From Deltaproteobacteria bacterium (GTDB taxonomy: Bacteria; Desulfobacterota; Desulfomonilia; UBA1062): DNA of 41,901 nt. Positions within the stretch are counted from its first letter, which is position 1; every line of letters starts with the position of its first letter. The position numbers and the translations under genes are program-made. Positions 15,942 through 24,427 of the stretch are shown piece after piece. The notes beneath the pieces are model-generated. The model saw nothing but the letters and a program-made list of their open reading frames with translations. It had not been told where the DNA came from and did no database searches. The DNA lies in contig JAHDKO010000103.1 in the NCBI GenBank assembly GCA_018436855.1, positions 1 to 41,901 on the forward strand. The letters run 5' to 3'.

Positions 15942-16988
15942 ATGAAAAAAGACGGTTTTCGCATTGATCGGGTGGATACGAAACAAACAGCCAGAATCGC
16001 CGCAATGCTGAACAGGGGCTGGCTGCAGACCTATGGCAAGAATTCCATCATGTTTACAGAGGATTTTCTCCGCGATGTTTTTCATCCGCTTTTTTTTGAG
16101 GAACATCTTTCCGCAGGAATATACGATGCCGGCGGAGAGATATGCGGTATGAGCTGCGCCTTCAAGGTTCCGGTCTATTACCGGAAACTCGGGCGTACAT
16201 ACGAGAGCGTGTACGGTTCCCTTGTGGTGATAGACGAGCAATACCGGAACTCCGGGCTGGTGTGGGAACTGGTGAAGCCCATGCTGGAGCTCAAGCGTTT
16301 CGGCTACATCCAGTATGTCGGACTGGCAATGCCGAAGGCCGTTCCCACGTTCATGTCTTCATCGGACAGCATGAACGCGTTTCTGGAAACGATCAACTTC
16401 CACTACGCTCCTGCGTCCAGTTTCTTTGTGAGAATTCTCGTAAACAGCGTCTTTGAGAACGTCTCGATCGACGAAAACATGCTTTCCGGTCTGGAAATCG
16501 GTCCTGTGGAGGAAAACCGTTTCAGTGAATATATCGATTTCCTGAACCGGAAAAAACTCGAGGTGGACGCCTTTTCCGACTTCCCCGAGGATGTCTGGCG
16601 CCACATGTTCTTCGGCATGAGGAAAAAAAGGGCATGGCACTGTTACCGCGATGGCGAACTGATCGCTGTGCTTTTCGTCAATGTGCACCGAACCATGGCA
16701 AGCGAGGTCCCGAACGGGTATATCGAGATTTATGCACAGGATGCCCTGGATGGAGAGGTCTTTTCCTCGCTGACCTATAAGTTTATAAAAATGCTCAGGG
16801 ATTCCCTCGGGATGAACGGTGTCCTTATCCAGAACCCCACTTTCTATAACGACACATTCTTGTCTCAATTGAAGACACTGGGATTCGGCCAGACACAGAC
16901 AAAGCACACCTTCCACATATTCTCGGTTCGCGACAAGCACCTCAGCCCCATGACGGAAGCCGCCTCCTGGATCTTCCCGGTCTTCTAG
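15942..16988 (+). CDS. GNAT-fold acyltransferase-like protein
   Basis: 348 residues. The first half looks like a GNAT domain: SLVVIDEQYRNSGLVWELV resembles motif A, with YRNSGL at the pyrophosphate loop. The second half (GYIEIYAQDALDGEVF onward) may be a second, degenerate GNAT-like unit, as in FemAB-type tandem proteins. Function would be transfer of an acyl group, possibly from the ACP, to an amine. ATG 15942 is chosen because GGAGG ends six bases before it; the TTG at 15915 has no ribosome site. It sits between the ACP and an acyl-CoA-dehydrogenase-like gene. The family call is moderate. Confidence 0.7.
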   Translation: MKKDGFRIDRVDTKQTARIAAMLNRGWLQTYGKNSIMFTEDFLRDVFHPLFFEEHLSAGIYDAGGEICGMSCAFKVPVYYRKLGRTYESVYGSLVVIDEQYRNSGLVWELVKPMLELKRFGYIQYVGLAMPKAVPTFMSSSDSMNAFLETINFHYAPASSFFVRILVNSVFENVSIDENMLSGLEIGPVEENRFSEYIDFLNRKKLEVDAFSDFPEDVWRHMFFGMRKKRAWHCYRDGELIAVLFVNVHRTMASEVPNGYIEIYAQDALDGEVFSSLTYKFIKMLRDSLGMNGVLIQNPTFYNDTFLSQLKTLGFGQTQTKHTFHIFSVRDKHLSPMTEAASWIFPVF

Positions 16989-16999
16989 GAGATTAGAAG

Positions 17000-18040
17000 A
17001 TGATAGACCACACCGGCAGAATAGTTATTGAATTGATCGAATCGTGCGGCACGGTCGGAAGCAAGCTCAGGGAGATCGTGGAGAAAGCGTGCGTGCGCAC
17101 CCTTGATTCCAGGATGATCATAGAGGGCGAGCTCCGTGACCGCGACGGGAAGAGGGATGCCGCCGCTGCGAAAGGATACCCGATCGGCGAGATCCCCGAC
17201 AGCGGCGAGATCGAATCAATCATCGAAGGAACGAGAAGAGAGGGGATCGGACCGCACTTCAACTCCCTGATCACCTATTTCTGGGTCATCATCGCCATGA
17301 CCTCCACTGCGGAGAAGCAGAAGGTCGAAGAACTGCTCGGCCTGATCAGGAGAGGTCTCAAGGGCTGCTTTCTCATGACCGACCGCGGCGGCCCCTCTAT
17401 GAATACCTGGATTTCCCAGACCATTGTGAAGGACGATGACCATCTTCTGACCATTGACAAACTTCATGGCATGAATGCTGTCCAGTGTGATTGTGCCATC
17501 GTCGTCGTTCGGAATCCCGGGTCTTTTCTGCCCGCGGTCTATGGACTGAAGCCGGAGAAATATGCCGGACTGGAAAAACACGCAGCAGGGGACGCGTGGT
17601 TTGACGGCCATGTCCAGTTGGGCAACGTCAAAGGGAAAGTGACGCTCTCGAGCAATGAAAAGCTCATCGGTGGAGGTTTCGCACCTGTTGCGAAACAGCT
17701 GTCCATATGCCGCCCCCGGCTCGTCAGGGTGGCACTGTCACACCTCCAGTGGCTGACCGGGTGCGGGCGCCTGCGATTGTCCGGTTTTCACCAGCAAGCA
17801 CTGGCAGACATTACGGCTCTGGCAGAAGCCCAGATGAGGTTCGATGTCATATCGCCCTATACACTCGACCGTGTCCATGCCCTGAAGTTTTCCTTCAATG
17901 AGCTTCTCCTCGATATCGTGCTCAGCGGCGCGGTGAGTGATCTGCCGGACCGGAGAGACCTCTTGGGGCTCACCAAGATGGAAGGGAGCTCATACCGTTG
18001 TTTTCTCGAGATCATGGCAAGAAGGATGGTGAGAAAATGA
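17000..18040 (+). CDS. Degenerate acyl-CoA-dehydrogenase-like protein
   Basis: 346 residues. Residues 118-172 (GCFLMTDRGGPSMNTW, then a strand pair ending LHGMNAVQCDCAIVVV) match the middle beta-domain of acyl-CoA dehydrogenases, where TEPGSGSD is usual. The C-terminal part is helical but lacks the WEGTN-type segment with the catalytic Glu, and the glycine motif is altered. It is shorter than normal members. It may therefore be a non-oxidising relative, or a partner subunit to the dehydrogenase at 12700. AGGAG lies eight bases before ATG 17000, and the gene starts 11 bases after the GNAT gene. The assignment is by eye and moderate. Confidence 0.65.
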   Translation: MIDHTGRIVIELIESCGTVGSKLREIVEKACVRTLDSRMIIEGELRDRDGKRDAAAAKGYPIGEIPDSGEIESIIEGTRREGIGPHFNSLITYFWVIIAMTSTAEKQKVEELLGLIRRGLKGCFLMTDRGGPSMNTWISQTIVKDDDHLLTIDKLHGMNAVQCDCAIVVVRNPGSFLPAVYGLKPEKYAGLEKHAAGDAWFDGHVQLGNVKGKVTLSSNEKLIGGGFAPVAKQLSICRPRLVRVALSHLQWLTGCGRLRLSGFHQQALADITALAEAQMRFDVISPYTLDRVHALKFSFNELLLDIVLSGAVSDLPDRRDLLGLTKMEGSSYRCFLEIMARRMVRK

Positions 18041-18166
18041 CAGGTTGCCGGCTCGGCAATGGGGGATCCTTTATAGCGGGCAAGGACGTGCCCATTGGTA
18101 TAACGGGTCGATGAATGCACTGCAGTGGTTCACGGCCGATGATCTTGCCTGACGTGAGGGAATGGG

Positions 18167-19381
18167 ATGGAAAACAGAGATATCCAGAAACTGTCAATTG
18201 AGAGAAAAGAACAGGGGGGAAGGATACGGCGGCCCAGGTCCTCTCTCGCCACAGTCATTGTCGCAGCCGGGGTTGTCGCTTTACTCGCCGTTGCCTGGTC
18301 TTTTCTTTCGAGAGGGGTGGCTGTATCCGTCGCCACCGTCAGCGAGATCTATCCGTCACAGCTCCTGGCCAATCTGAGCGCGAGCGGCTACGTGGTTGCG
18401 CAGAGAAAGGCCGATGTGGCAACCAAGATTACCAGCCAGCTCGTATCCCTCATGGTCCAGGAGGGAAGCGTGGTGAAACAGGGGCAGGTCCTGGCCAGGC
18501 TCGAAAGTGATGACGCAAAGGCCATTGCGGACAGGAGCCGGGCCGATCTCACACTTGCCCAGGCCCGGTTGCAGGAGGCCGAGGCGAATCTGAACAACGC
18601 CTCGTGGGACTTTGAGCGCATGAAGAACCTGGTGAAGACAGGGGCTGTCTCAAAATCCGAGTTCGACACGGCCCAAACGCGTTATCTCGCAGCCAAGGCA
18701 TCGCTCGGGGCGGCCCGGGCATCGGTGAGATCGAGCCGCGCTGCGCTTGCGAGCGCAGAGGTGGCTCTTTCGTACACAGAGATCAAAGCACCGTTCGATG
18801 CAGTGGTCCTGACCAAGAGTGCAGACGTGGGGGACATTATCACCCCGATGGGCGCTGCCGCCAATGCAAAGGCTGCGGTTGTCACCATTGCAGACCTCTC
18901 ATCGCTCCAGGTGGAGACGGATGTGGCTGAATCGAATATCGGCATGGTCCGTGCCGGCCAGCCATGCGACATCGTCCTCGATGCGCTGCCGGGCGAGCGC
19001 TTCCAGGGGGTTGTGGATACCATCGTCCCCACGGTCGACCGAACCAAGGCAACCGTGCTCGTGAAGGTCAGGTTTACTGACCAGGACCCCCGCATACTGC
19101 CCGAGATGAGCGCCAAGGTCGGATTCCTCTCCAGACCCTTGACCAGGGAAGAGACAACGGCCCGTGTTATGGTGGACAGTGCCGTGGTGGCGGGTTCTGC
19201 AGACTCACCTGCGGTCTTTGTCGTCCGGGACGGCAGGGCCGTGAAACAGAACGTGCGTACGGGCGACACGTATGGAGACATGGTGGAGGTGCTCCAGGGC
19301 GTCATACCGGGTGATACAGTGGTTCTGAATCCCCCGGAGAACCTGCGGGACGGGTCGAGGATCGAGACCTCCGGGGAGTAG
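18167..19381 (+). CDS. MacA/HlyD-type periplasmic adaptor (membrane fusion) protein
   Basis: 404 residues. One N-terminal transmembrane anchor (about 27-48) follows a basic cytoplasmic stretch. Next come the split biotinyl-lipoyl domain (SGYVVAQRKADVATKI and IKAPFDAVVLTKSADVGDII), a coiled-coil hairpin of about 70 residues rich in Ala, Arg and Glu, and beta-barrel domains. It should link the ABC transporter encoded next to an outer-membrane channel, which is not in the window. It ends two bases before the ATPase gene, so the four exporter genes are one transcription unit. A 126-base gap separates it from the biosynthetic genes upstream, on the same strand. Confidence 0.92.
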   Translation: MENRDIQKLSIERKEQGGRIRRPRSSLATVIVAAGVVALLAVAWSFLSRGVAVSVATVSEIYPSQLLANLSASGYVVAQRKADVATKITSQLVSLMVQEGSVVKQGQVLARLESDDAKAIADRSRADLTLAQARLQEAEANLNNASWDFERMKNLVKTGAVSKSEFDTAQTRYLAAKASLGAARASVRSSRAALASAEVALSYTEIKAPFDAVVLTKSADVGDIITPMGAAANAKAAVVTIADLSSLQVETDVAESNIGMVRAGQPCDIVLDALPGERFQGVVDTIVPTVDRTKATVLVKVRFTDQDPRILPEMSAKVGFLSRPLTREETTARVMVDSAVVAGSADSPAVFVVRDGRAVKQNVRTGDTYGDMVEVLQGVIPGDTVVLNPPENLRDGSRIETSGE

Positions 19382-19383
19382 CC

Positions 19384-20067
19384 ATGGAAAGCCCCTCCAA
19401 TATCGTTGAAATCCGGCGCGTGTCCAAGTGCTATCACCGGGGCGACCTTGTCGTTCCCGTGCTCACGGACATCACCTTCGATATCGCCAGAGGAGAATTC
19501 CTCGCCATCATGGGCCCCTCGGGCTCCGGCAAGAGCACGCTGCTCAATCTCATGGCCGGGATCGACCGTCTGGACACCGGGTCTATCCTCGTGGACGACA
19601 CCGATATCACCACCCTTTCGGAAACCGAGCTTGCAAGCTGGCGCTCCAGCAGCGTGGGCTTCATCTTTCAATTCTACAACCTCATCCCTGTGCTCACGGC
19701 CTTCGAGAATGTGGAGCTGCCGCTGCATCTCACCGGGCTTTCAAAAAAGGAGAGGAGGGAGCACGTGGAGGCGGCGCTTCGCATGGTGAGCCTTACTGAG
19801 CGGATGGATCACTCTCCCTCCCAGCTCTCGGGCGGTGAACAGCAGCGGGTCGCCATAGCGCGGGCCATCGTGACCGACCCGCTGATCCTGGTTGCGGACG
19901 AGCCTACCGGGGACCTGGACCGCAAGTCGGCAGCGGATGTGCTCGACCTCATGGAACGGCTCAACCGGGAGCTGAACAAGACCATCATCATGGTGACGCA
20001 CGATCCTCATGCAGCCGGGAGGGCTCACCTCATCCGTCATCTGGAAAAGGGTGAATTCATTCCATGA
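19384..20067 (+). CDS. ABC transporter ATPase, MacB/LolD type
   Basis: 227 residues, a stand-alone nucleotide-binding domain of the LolD/MacB-N group. Walker A is GPSGSGKST (44-52), the Q-loop lies in [13 protein letters not shown], the signature is [15 protein letters not shown], Walker B is [13 protein letters not shown] and the H-loop is VTHDPHA. It powers the FtsX-type permeases that follow. GGGGAG stands five bases before the start, and the stop overlaps the first permease start (ATGA). Substrate class cannot be read directly; in this run a small molecule made by the upstream genes is the simple inference, with lipoprotein transport as the alternative. Confidence 0.95.
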   Translation: MESPSNIVEIRRVSKCYHRGDLVVPVLTDITFDIARGEFLAIMGPSGSGKSTLLNLMAGIDRLDTGSILVDDTDITTLSETELASWRSSSVGFIFQFYNLIPVLTAFENVELPLHLTGLSKKERREHVEAALRMVSLTERMDHSPSQLSGGEQQRVAIARAIVTDPLILVADEPTGDLDRKSAADVLDLMERLNRELNKTIIMVTHDPHAAGRAHLIRHLEKGEFIP

Positions 20068-21221
20068 TCATTCTCAAGATGATCCTGAAGAATGCCTTCA
20101 GACGAAAAGTGAGGACAGGGCTTACCGTGCTCGCTTTCGCGATCGCAATCCTTGCGTTCGGACTGCTGCGTACCGTCATCAGCGCGTGGTATACCGGGGT
20201 CGAGGCCTCGTCGGCCAGCAGGCTCGTTGTCCGGAACGCCGTCTCCCTGATCTTTCCGTTGCCGCTGTCTTATTATGATAAGATACGTCACACCGACGGT
20301 GTCTCGACGGCATCCTACGGCAACTGGTTCGGCGGTGTCTATATCAGTGAAAAGAACTTTTTTGCAAACTATGCGGTGCAGCCGAACACCTATCTGAAGC
20401 TCTATCCCGAGTTTGTCCTGCCTGAAGATCAGAAGGACGATTTCCTGAGAGACCGGCGGGGTTTCGTCGCGGGGAGAAAACTGGCCGAGCGCTTCGGGTG
20501 GGAGATCGGCGACATCGTGACATTGAAAGGAACGATCTTCCCGGGCAGCTGGGACTTCCAGCTCAAGGGCATCTACCAAGGACGAACGGGCAGTGCGGAC
20601 GAGACCCTTTTTCTCTTCAACTGGGAGTATCTCGATGAAACCCTGAAACAAATCGCCCCCTCCCGCTCCGGCCAGGTGGGATTTTATCTGGTCGGAGTAC
20701 AGGACCCGAACCGGTCGGCGGATGTGGCGCGGGAAATCGACACCATGTTCAGGAACTCGCTTGCAGAGACCTTCACAGAGACCGAGGCGGCATTCATCAT
20801 GGGTTTCATCTCCATGGGCCAGGCTATCATCCAGGTCATAAACATTGTCTCGATCGTGGTCATTGTCATTATACTCACCGTGGTGGCCAACACCATGGCC
20901 ATGACCACGCGGGAAAGGATCGGGGAATATGCCGTGCTCAAAACCCTTGGCTATACCGGCTCCCACACCTTCGCCCTGATCGTTGGAGAAGCCCTGGTGA
21001 TCACCTCCATCGGGTCTATTCTCGGAATTGTACTCACCTATCCGGCCGCTGCAGGATTCAAGCAGGGGCTCAGCGCCTTTTTCCCCACCTTCAACGTCGA
21101 TCCCTCCACCATCGTTTACGACCTCGGCATCGCAGTCCTGGTCGGATCTGCCGCGTCTTTCATACCGGCCATACAGGCCGTTCGCATCCGCATAGCGGAC
21201 GGCCTGCGGAGGATAGGCTAG
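20064..21221 (+). CDS. FtsX/MacB-type ABC permease, first copy
   Basis: 385 residues. It has one N-terminal transmembrane helix (about 15-35), a large periplasmic domain (about 45-250) and three C-terminal helices. The MTTRERIGEYAVLKTLGYTG motif is typical of the FtsX-like permease domain. It is half of a heterodimeric or tandem permease with the gene at 21222. It starts inside the ATPase stop codon and ends directly before the second permease. Mechanotransmission rather than classical transport is known for MacB relatives. Confidence 0.92.
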   Translation: MIILKMILKNAFRRKVRTGLTVLAFAIAILAFGLLRTVISAWYTGVEASSASRLVVRNAVSLIFPLPLSYYDKIRHTDGVSTASYGNWFGGVYISEKNFFANYAVQPNTYLKLYPEFVLPEDQKDDFLRDRRGFVAGRKLAERFGWEIGDIVTLKGTIFPGSWDFQLKGIYQGRTGSADETLFLFNWEYLDETLKQIAPSRSGQVGFYLVGVQDPNRSADVAREIDTMFRNSLAETFTETEAAFIMGFISMGQAIIQVINIVSIVVIVIILTVVANTMAMTTRERIGEYAVLKTLGYTGSHTFALIVGEALVITSIGSILGIVLTYPAAAGFKQGLSAFFPTFNVDPSTIVYDLGIAVLVGSAASFIPAIQAVRIRIADGLRRIG

Positions 21222-22385
21222 ATGGCCGTACCTCTGTCATACAGCTTCCGCAGTCTCTGGGCGAGACGCCTCACCACCTTCCTCACCGCCTCCGGCATGG
21301 CGCTCGTGGTGTTTGTCTTTGCCACGGTGCTCATGCTCGCCGCCGGCCTGCAGAAGACCCTGGTGCAGACCGGATCGTACCGCAACGTGATCGTATTGCG
21401 GCAGGGGGCCACCAGCGAGGTGGACAGCGGCATCGAACGCGGGAAGGCTGCGGTGGTAGAGACCCTGCCCGGGATCGCTGTCGATCAAAGCGGCGAGACT
21501 GTACTGGCAAAGGAGGTCGTGGTTCTGATCACACTGCCGAAAAAAGCGGGAGGCACGTCCAATGTCATCATCAGGGGCATCGGAAAGAGGTCGTTCGCCT
21601 TACGGCCCCAGGTAAAGCTCATTCAGGGACGCATGCCCAGGTTCGGAACTCCCGAGGTGGCCGTCGGCTCCAGCCTGGTGAAGAGATTCAAGGGACTCAC
21701 CCTGGGAAGCACCATCTCAGACAGTGTCAGGAACTGGAGGATCGTGGGCATTATGGATGCGGGCAACACAGCATTCAGCTCCGAGATATGGGGGGATGCC
21801 GAGCAGGTCATGCAGGGCTTCAGGCGGCCGGTGTATTCGGTCGTGATCTTCAGGATGCGCGATTCCGCAGCACTGGATGCGATGAAATCCCTGATCGAGG
21901 ACGACCCGCGCCTCACCCTGCAGGCCAAGAGAGAAACCGCATTCTATCTCGATCAGTCCGAGATGATGGCCAAGTTCCTGACCATCCTCGGCATCAGCCT
22001 TACAATCATTTTCTCGCTGGGCGCCGTCATCGGTGCGATGATCACCATGCACTCTGCAGTAGCAAACCGCGTCCGCGAGATCGGCACACTGCGTGCCCTG
22101 GGCTTCCAGAGGCGCGGGATACTCATGAGCTTCCTCGCGGAGTCGGTCTTTCTCGGGCTTATCGGTGGATGCATGGGCATTTTCTTCGCCTCGTTCATGC
22201 AGCTCATCACCATCTCGACCGTGAACTTTCAATCACTCGCAGAGCTGGCCTTCAAGTTCACCCTGACACCTTCCGTCTTCTTCAAATCCCTGGCCTTTGC
22301 CCTTATAATGGGGCTCATCGGCGGGGTTCTGCCCGCCTTCAGGGCATCACGCCTGAATATCGTCGACTCTCTGCGGACGAGCTGA
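21222..22385 (+). CDS. FtsX/MacB-type ABC permease, second copy
   Basis: 387 residues with the same layout as the preceding permease: one N-terminal helix, a periplasmic domain and three C-terminal helices, with ANRVREIGTLRALGFQRRG as the FtsX-domain signature. The two permeases are clearly diverged paralogs rather than copies. GGAGG lies about ten bases before the ATG, which follows the previous stop directly. It is the last gene of the run. The roughly 210 bases that follow contain no clear terminator hairpin. Confidence 0.92.
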   Translation: MAVPLSYSFRSLWARRLTTFLTASGMALVVFVFATVLMLAAGLQKTLVQTGSYRNVIVLRQGATSEVDSGIERGKAAVVETLPGIAVDQSGETVLAKEVVVLITLPKKAGGTSNVIIRGIGKRSFALRPQVKLIQGRMPRFGTPEVAVGSSLVKRFKGLTLGSTISDSVRNWRIVGIMDAGNTAFSSEIWGDAEQVMQGFRRPVYSVVIFRMRDSAALDAMKSLIEDDPRLTLQAKRETAFYLDQSEMMAKFLTILGISLTIIFSLGAVIGAMITMHSAVANRVREIGTLRALGFQRRGILMSFLAESVFLGLIGGCMGIFFASFMQLITISTVNFQSLAELAFKFTLTPSVFFKSLAFALIMGLIGGVLPAFRASRLNIVDSLRTS

Positions 22386-22609
22386 GCTATCCCTTCAAGA
22401 ACAAGGCTGCATTTACCATTGATCAGTGCACTGCCGGAATCCGGTTGCTTCCCTTGTGTGTTTTGTGTAAAAAAGTATGTTGTTTCATGCACGGAATGGT
22501 ATGTATTGTTTCGGGGGTTTCGCAAGGATCATCGGGCAGACAGAGCTGAGCGGATCTTTTTATAAGAGATGATCACGGTTAAAACCCTGATAAGGTAATG
22601 GAGAGTCGG

Positions 22610-23464
22610 ATGACGAAACCGGAAACCATAGACCGTCATCAGTGCCACGGCAAAGACAAGGAAGAGAAGTATAAGGACCAGACCGCCTTGGACTACTGGT
22701 GGGGCTTGCGGGAGCTGGCCGCGGATTTCGACATCAACAATTACGAGACGTCATCCGGCGGCGAGCTTCCTCAAAAGCTGCAGGATGAAATCGCCTACAT
22801 CCAGCTCCTTCACTATACGGTGGAGGTCAAACTTGCCGGCGCATTCTACCAGATCGAGCAGATGGAAAGGCTGTTCGGCTCACCGCTCGGAGAGGGGTCA
22901 AGCCTTGATCTTCGCGTGTTCGAGGCAAAAGAGGCCTTTGATGCGGTCAATGAAGACATGTATCAGGCATGCTGCGCGATCGCGAACCAGATCTTTAAGT
23001 TGCTGAACCGGCAGCATTTTACGCCGATCAAGGTCGACCAGAGAAAGCCCCTTGCCATGAGTCCATCCGAGTTGAGATACTGGCTGAAGATGAACAGGCA
23101 TCCAAGATTCAAATCATTCAGCAATATGCTCAATGACTGCGACAACCAGCTCGATATCAGGCATCACGCGACGCACTATGGAGCGGTCCCTGTCTATGCC
23201 AATGCGCAGACCGGGGTGCTGTATCTCCAGAAGCACTTCGGAATCGGCGACATGCTCACCAAGTACGATATCGTGCGGCACATGAAATCGGGCGGAAAGA
23301 TGGAGACCCTGGTGGAGGCATCCAGACCGCGGTTGAAAAATCTCTGCTTCCACATCAACAAGATCTACAAGCACCTCTATTCAAACAATATCCTCGAGAG
23401 TTATATGGAAGACAACAATTTGAGGTTCAAAGACACCTACAAGCCCTATTGGTTGCAGAAGTAG
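22610..23464 (+). CDS. HEPN-like domain protein, orphan
   Basis: A 284-residue soluble, mostly helical protein. LDIRHHATHYG contains an R-x4-H arrangement, the catalytic signature of HEPN RNases, in the place where Cthe_2314-like HEPN proteins have it. The assignment is by motif only. If right, it could be an RNA-cleaving or RNA-binding toxin or defence protein, but no antitoxin-like partner (such as an MNT nucleotidyltransferase) lies beside it. GGAGA stands before ATG 22610; the ATG at 22598 in the same frame is an alternative. It is tail-to-tail with the GT2 gene, only five bases apart, and unrelated to its neighbours in function. Confidence 0.7.
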   Translation: MTKPETIDRHQCHGKDKEEKYKDQTALDYWWGLRELAADFDINNYETSSGGELPQKLQDEIAYIQLLHYTVEVKLAGAFYQIEQMERLFGSPLGEGSSLDLRVFEAKEAFDAVNEDMYQACCAIANQIFKLLNRQHFTPIKVDQRKPLAMSPSELRYWLKMNRHPRFKSFSNMLNDCDNQLDIRHHATHYGAVPVYANAQTGVLYLQKHFGIGDMLTKYDIVRHMKSGGKMETLVEASRPRLKNLCFHINKIYKHLYSNNILESYMEDNNLRFKDTYKPYWLQK

Positions 23465-23469
23465 GAGAT

Positions 23470-24243
23470 TCATTCTCCATCGTGTGCTCGCATCAACTCC
23501 CTTGGGAAAAGACGGCAGCCGAGGATGCCCGTCCTGGCAAGCCGGTACCTCAGAGCGGTGTACAGGCAGCCGAGGCCGTATTCCATGCTCCGGGCAAAAT
23601 TTATGGACGACGCCTCCGGTGAATAGCTCGTTGGGCAGCTTACCTCTGATATGGTGTACCCGAGCCAGATTATCTGCAGGAGCATCTGGTTGTCGAATAT
23701 GAAATCATCAGAGTCCCTGTCCAGGGGAACCTGTTCCAGCAGCCTCCGGGAAAATGCCCGGTACCCCGTGTGATACTCGGAAAGCTTGGCGCCCGTGAGA
23801 ACATTCTCCACCAGGGTCAGAAAACGGTTTGAGACGTACCTCCACAGCGGCATCCCCCCTTTCAGGGCATACCCTCCCAGAATCCTCGACCCCAGCACGC
23901 AGTCATAAAGACCGCACCCGATCATCGATGCCATTGCCGGAATGAGCTTCGGCGTATACTGGTAATCGGGGTGGACCATGATGACAATGTCCCCGCCCTC
24001 GTCGAGGGCAAGCCGGTAGCAGGTCTTCTGGTTGCCTCCATATCCCCGGTTGTTCTCGTGCCTGTGGACGAGCGTATGAGGCAGGGTTTTGGCTATGGCG
24101 ATCGTATCGTCGTTACTCGCATCGTCCACGACGATGACCAGATCTACAATCCCGTGAGACATGACGCCCTCATATGTCATGCGGAGCGTCCGCTCGGCCT
24201 CGTATGCAGGCATAACGACTATCACCCTCTTATCGTTGTACAT
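23470..24243 (-). CDS. Family 2 glycosyltransferase, polyprenyl-phosphate-sugar synthase-like
   Basis: 257 residues. GT-A fold start VIVVMPAYEAERTLRMTYEG, then VIVVDDASNDDT and IVMVHPDYQY (DxD-type site replaced by HPD), with GSRILGG and the FIFDNQMLLQ acceptor-region motif. The layout fits the DPM1-like GT2s that load a sugar from a nucleotide onto a polyprenyl phosphate at the cytoplasmic face. No C-terminal transmembrane pair is present. Last gene of the minus-strand glycan operon, 184 bases from the TPR gene upstream. The start follows GAGGG by about eight bases. Sugar specificity is unknown; GDP-mannose/fucose genes upstream make GDP-sugars likely. Confidence 0.88.
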   Translation of the reverse strand: MYNDKRVIVVMPAYEAERTLRMTYEGVMSHGIVDLVIVVDDASNDDTIAIAKTLPHTLVHRHENNRGYGGNQKTCYRLALDEGGDIVIMVHPDYQYTPKLIPAMASMIGCGLYDCVLGSRILGGYALKGGMPLWRYVSNRFLTLVENVLTGAKLSEYHTGYRAFSRRLLEQVPLDRDSDDFIFDNQMLLQIIWLGYTISEVSCPTSYSPEASSINFARSMEYGLGCLYTALRYRLARTGILGCRLFPRELMRAHDGE

Positions 24244-24310
24244 TTCCGCGCCCTCTGATGATAAATTTCATTCTTCAATCATATCAGTGACCGGGTATCG
24301 GTGACGAACA

Positions 24311-24330
24311 ACCCCGATACCGGGGTGTTT
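24311..24330. terminator. Weak hairpin between the TPR and GT2 genes
   Basis: ACCCCG, four-base loop, CGGGGT, then GTTT on the plus strand. The stem is exact, but the following T-run is short, and on the operon's own (minus) strand it reads TGTTC. It may only attenuate read-through into the GT2 gene. Confidence 0.25.
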
Positions 24331-24427
24331 TCCCGTGTGCTCACCGGCCCTGCAAAACTGCCCAAACTGAGGCAGCACGGCTGGATCGGGAATATATTCC
24401 TGTCTTATACCCCTGATGCATCCCCCG

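Noticed and set aside
20037..20966. A 309-residue minus-strand open frame opposite the first permease
   Set aside because: Polar, His/Asp-rich composition typical of antisense to membrane codons; the sense strand encodes the permease.
7760..22385. An exosortase/PEP-CTERM system, suggested by the ligase, decarboxylase, hydrolase and ACP
   Set aside because: No exosortase, PEP-CTERM tail or polysaccharide-export gene of that system occurs in the run; only the enzyme set is shared.
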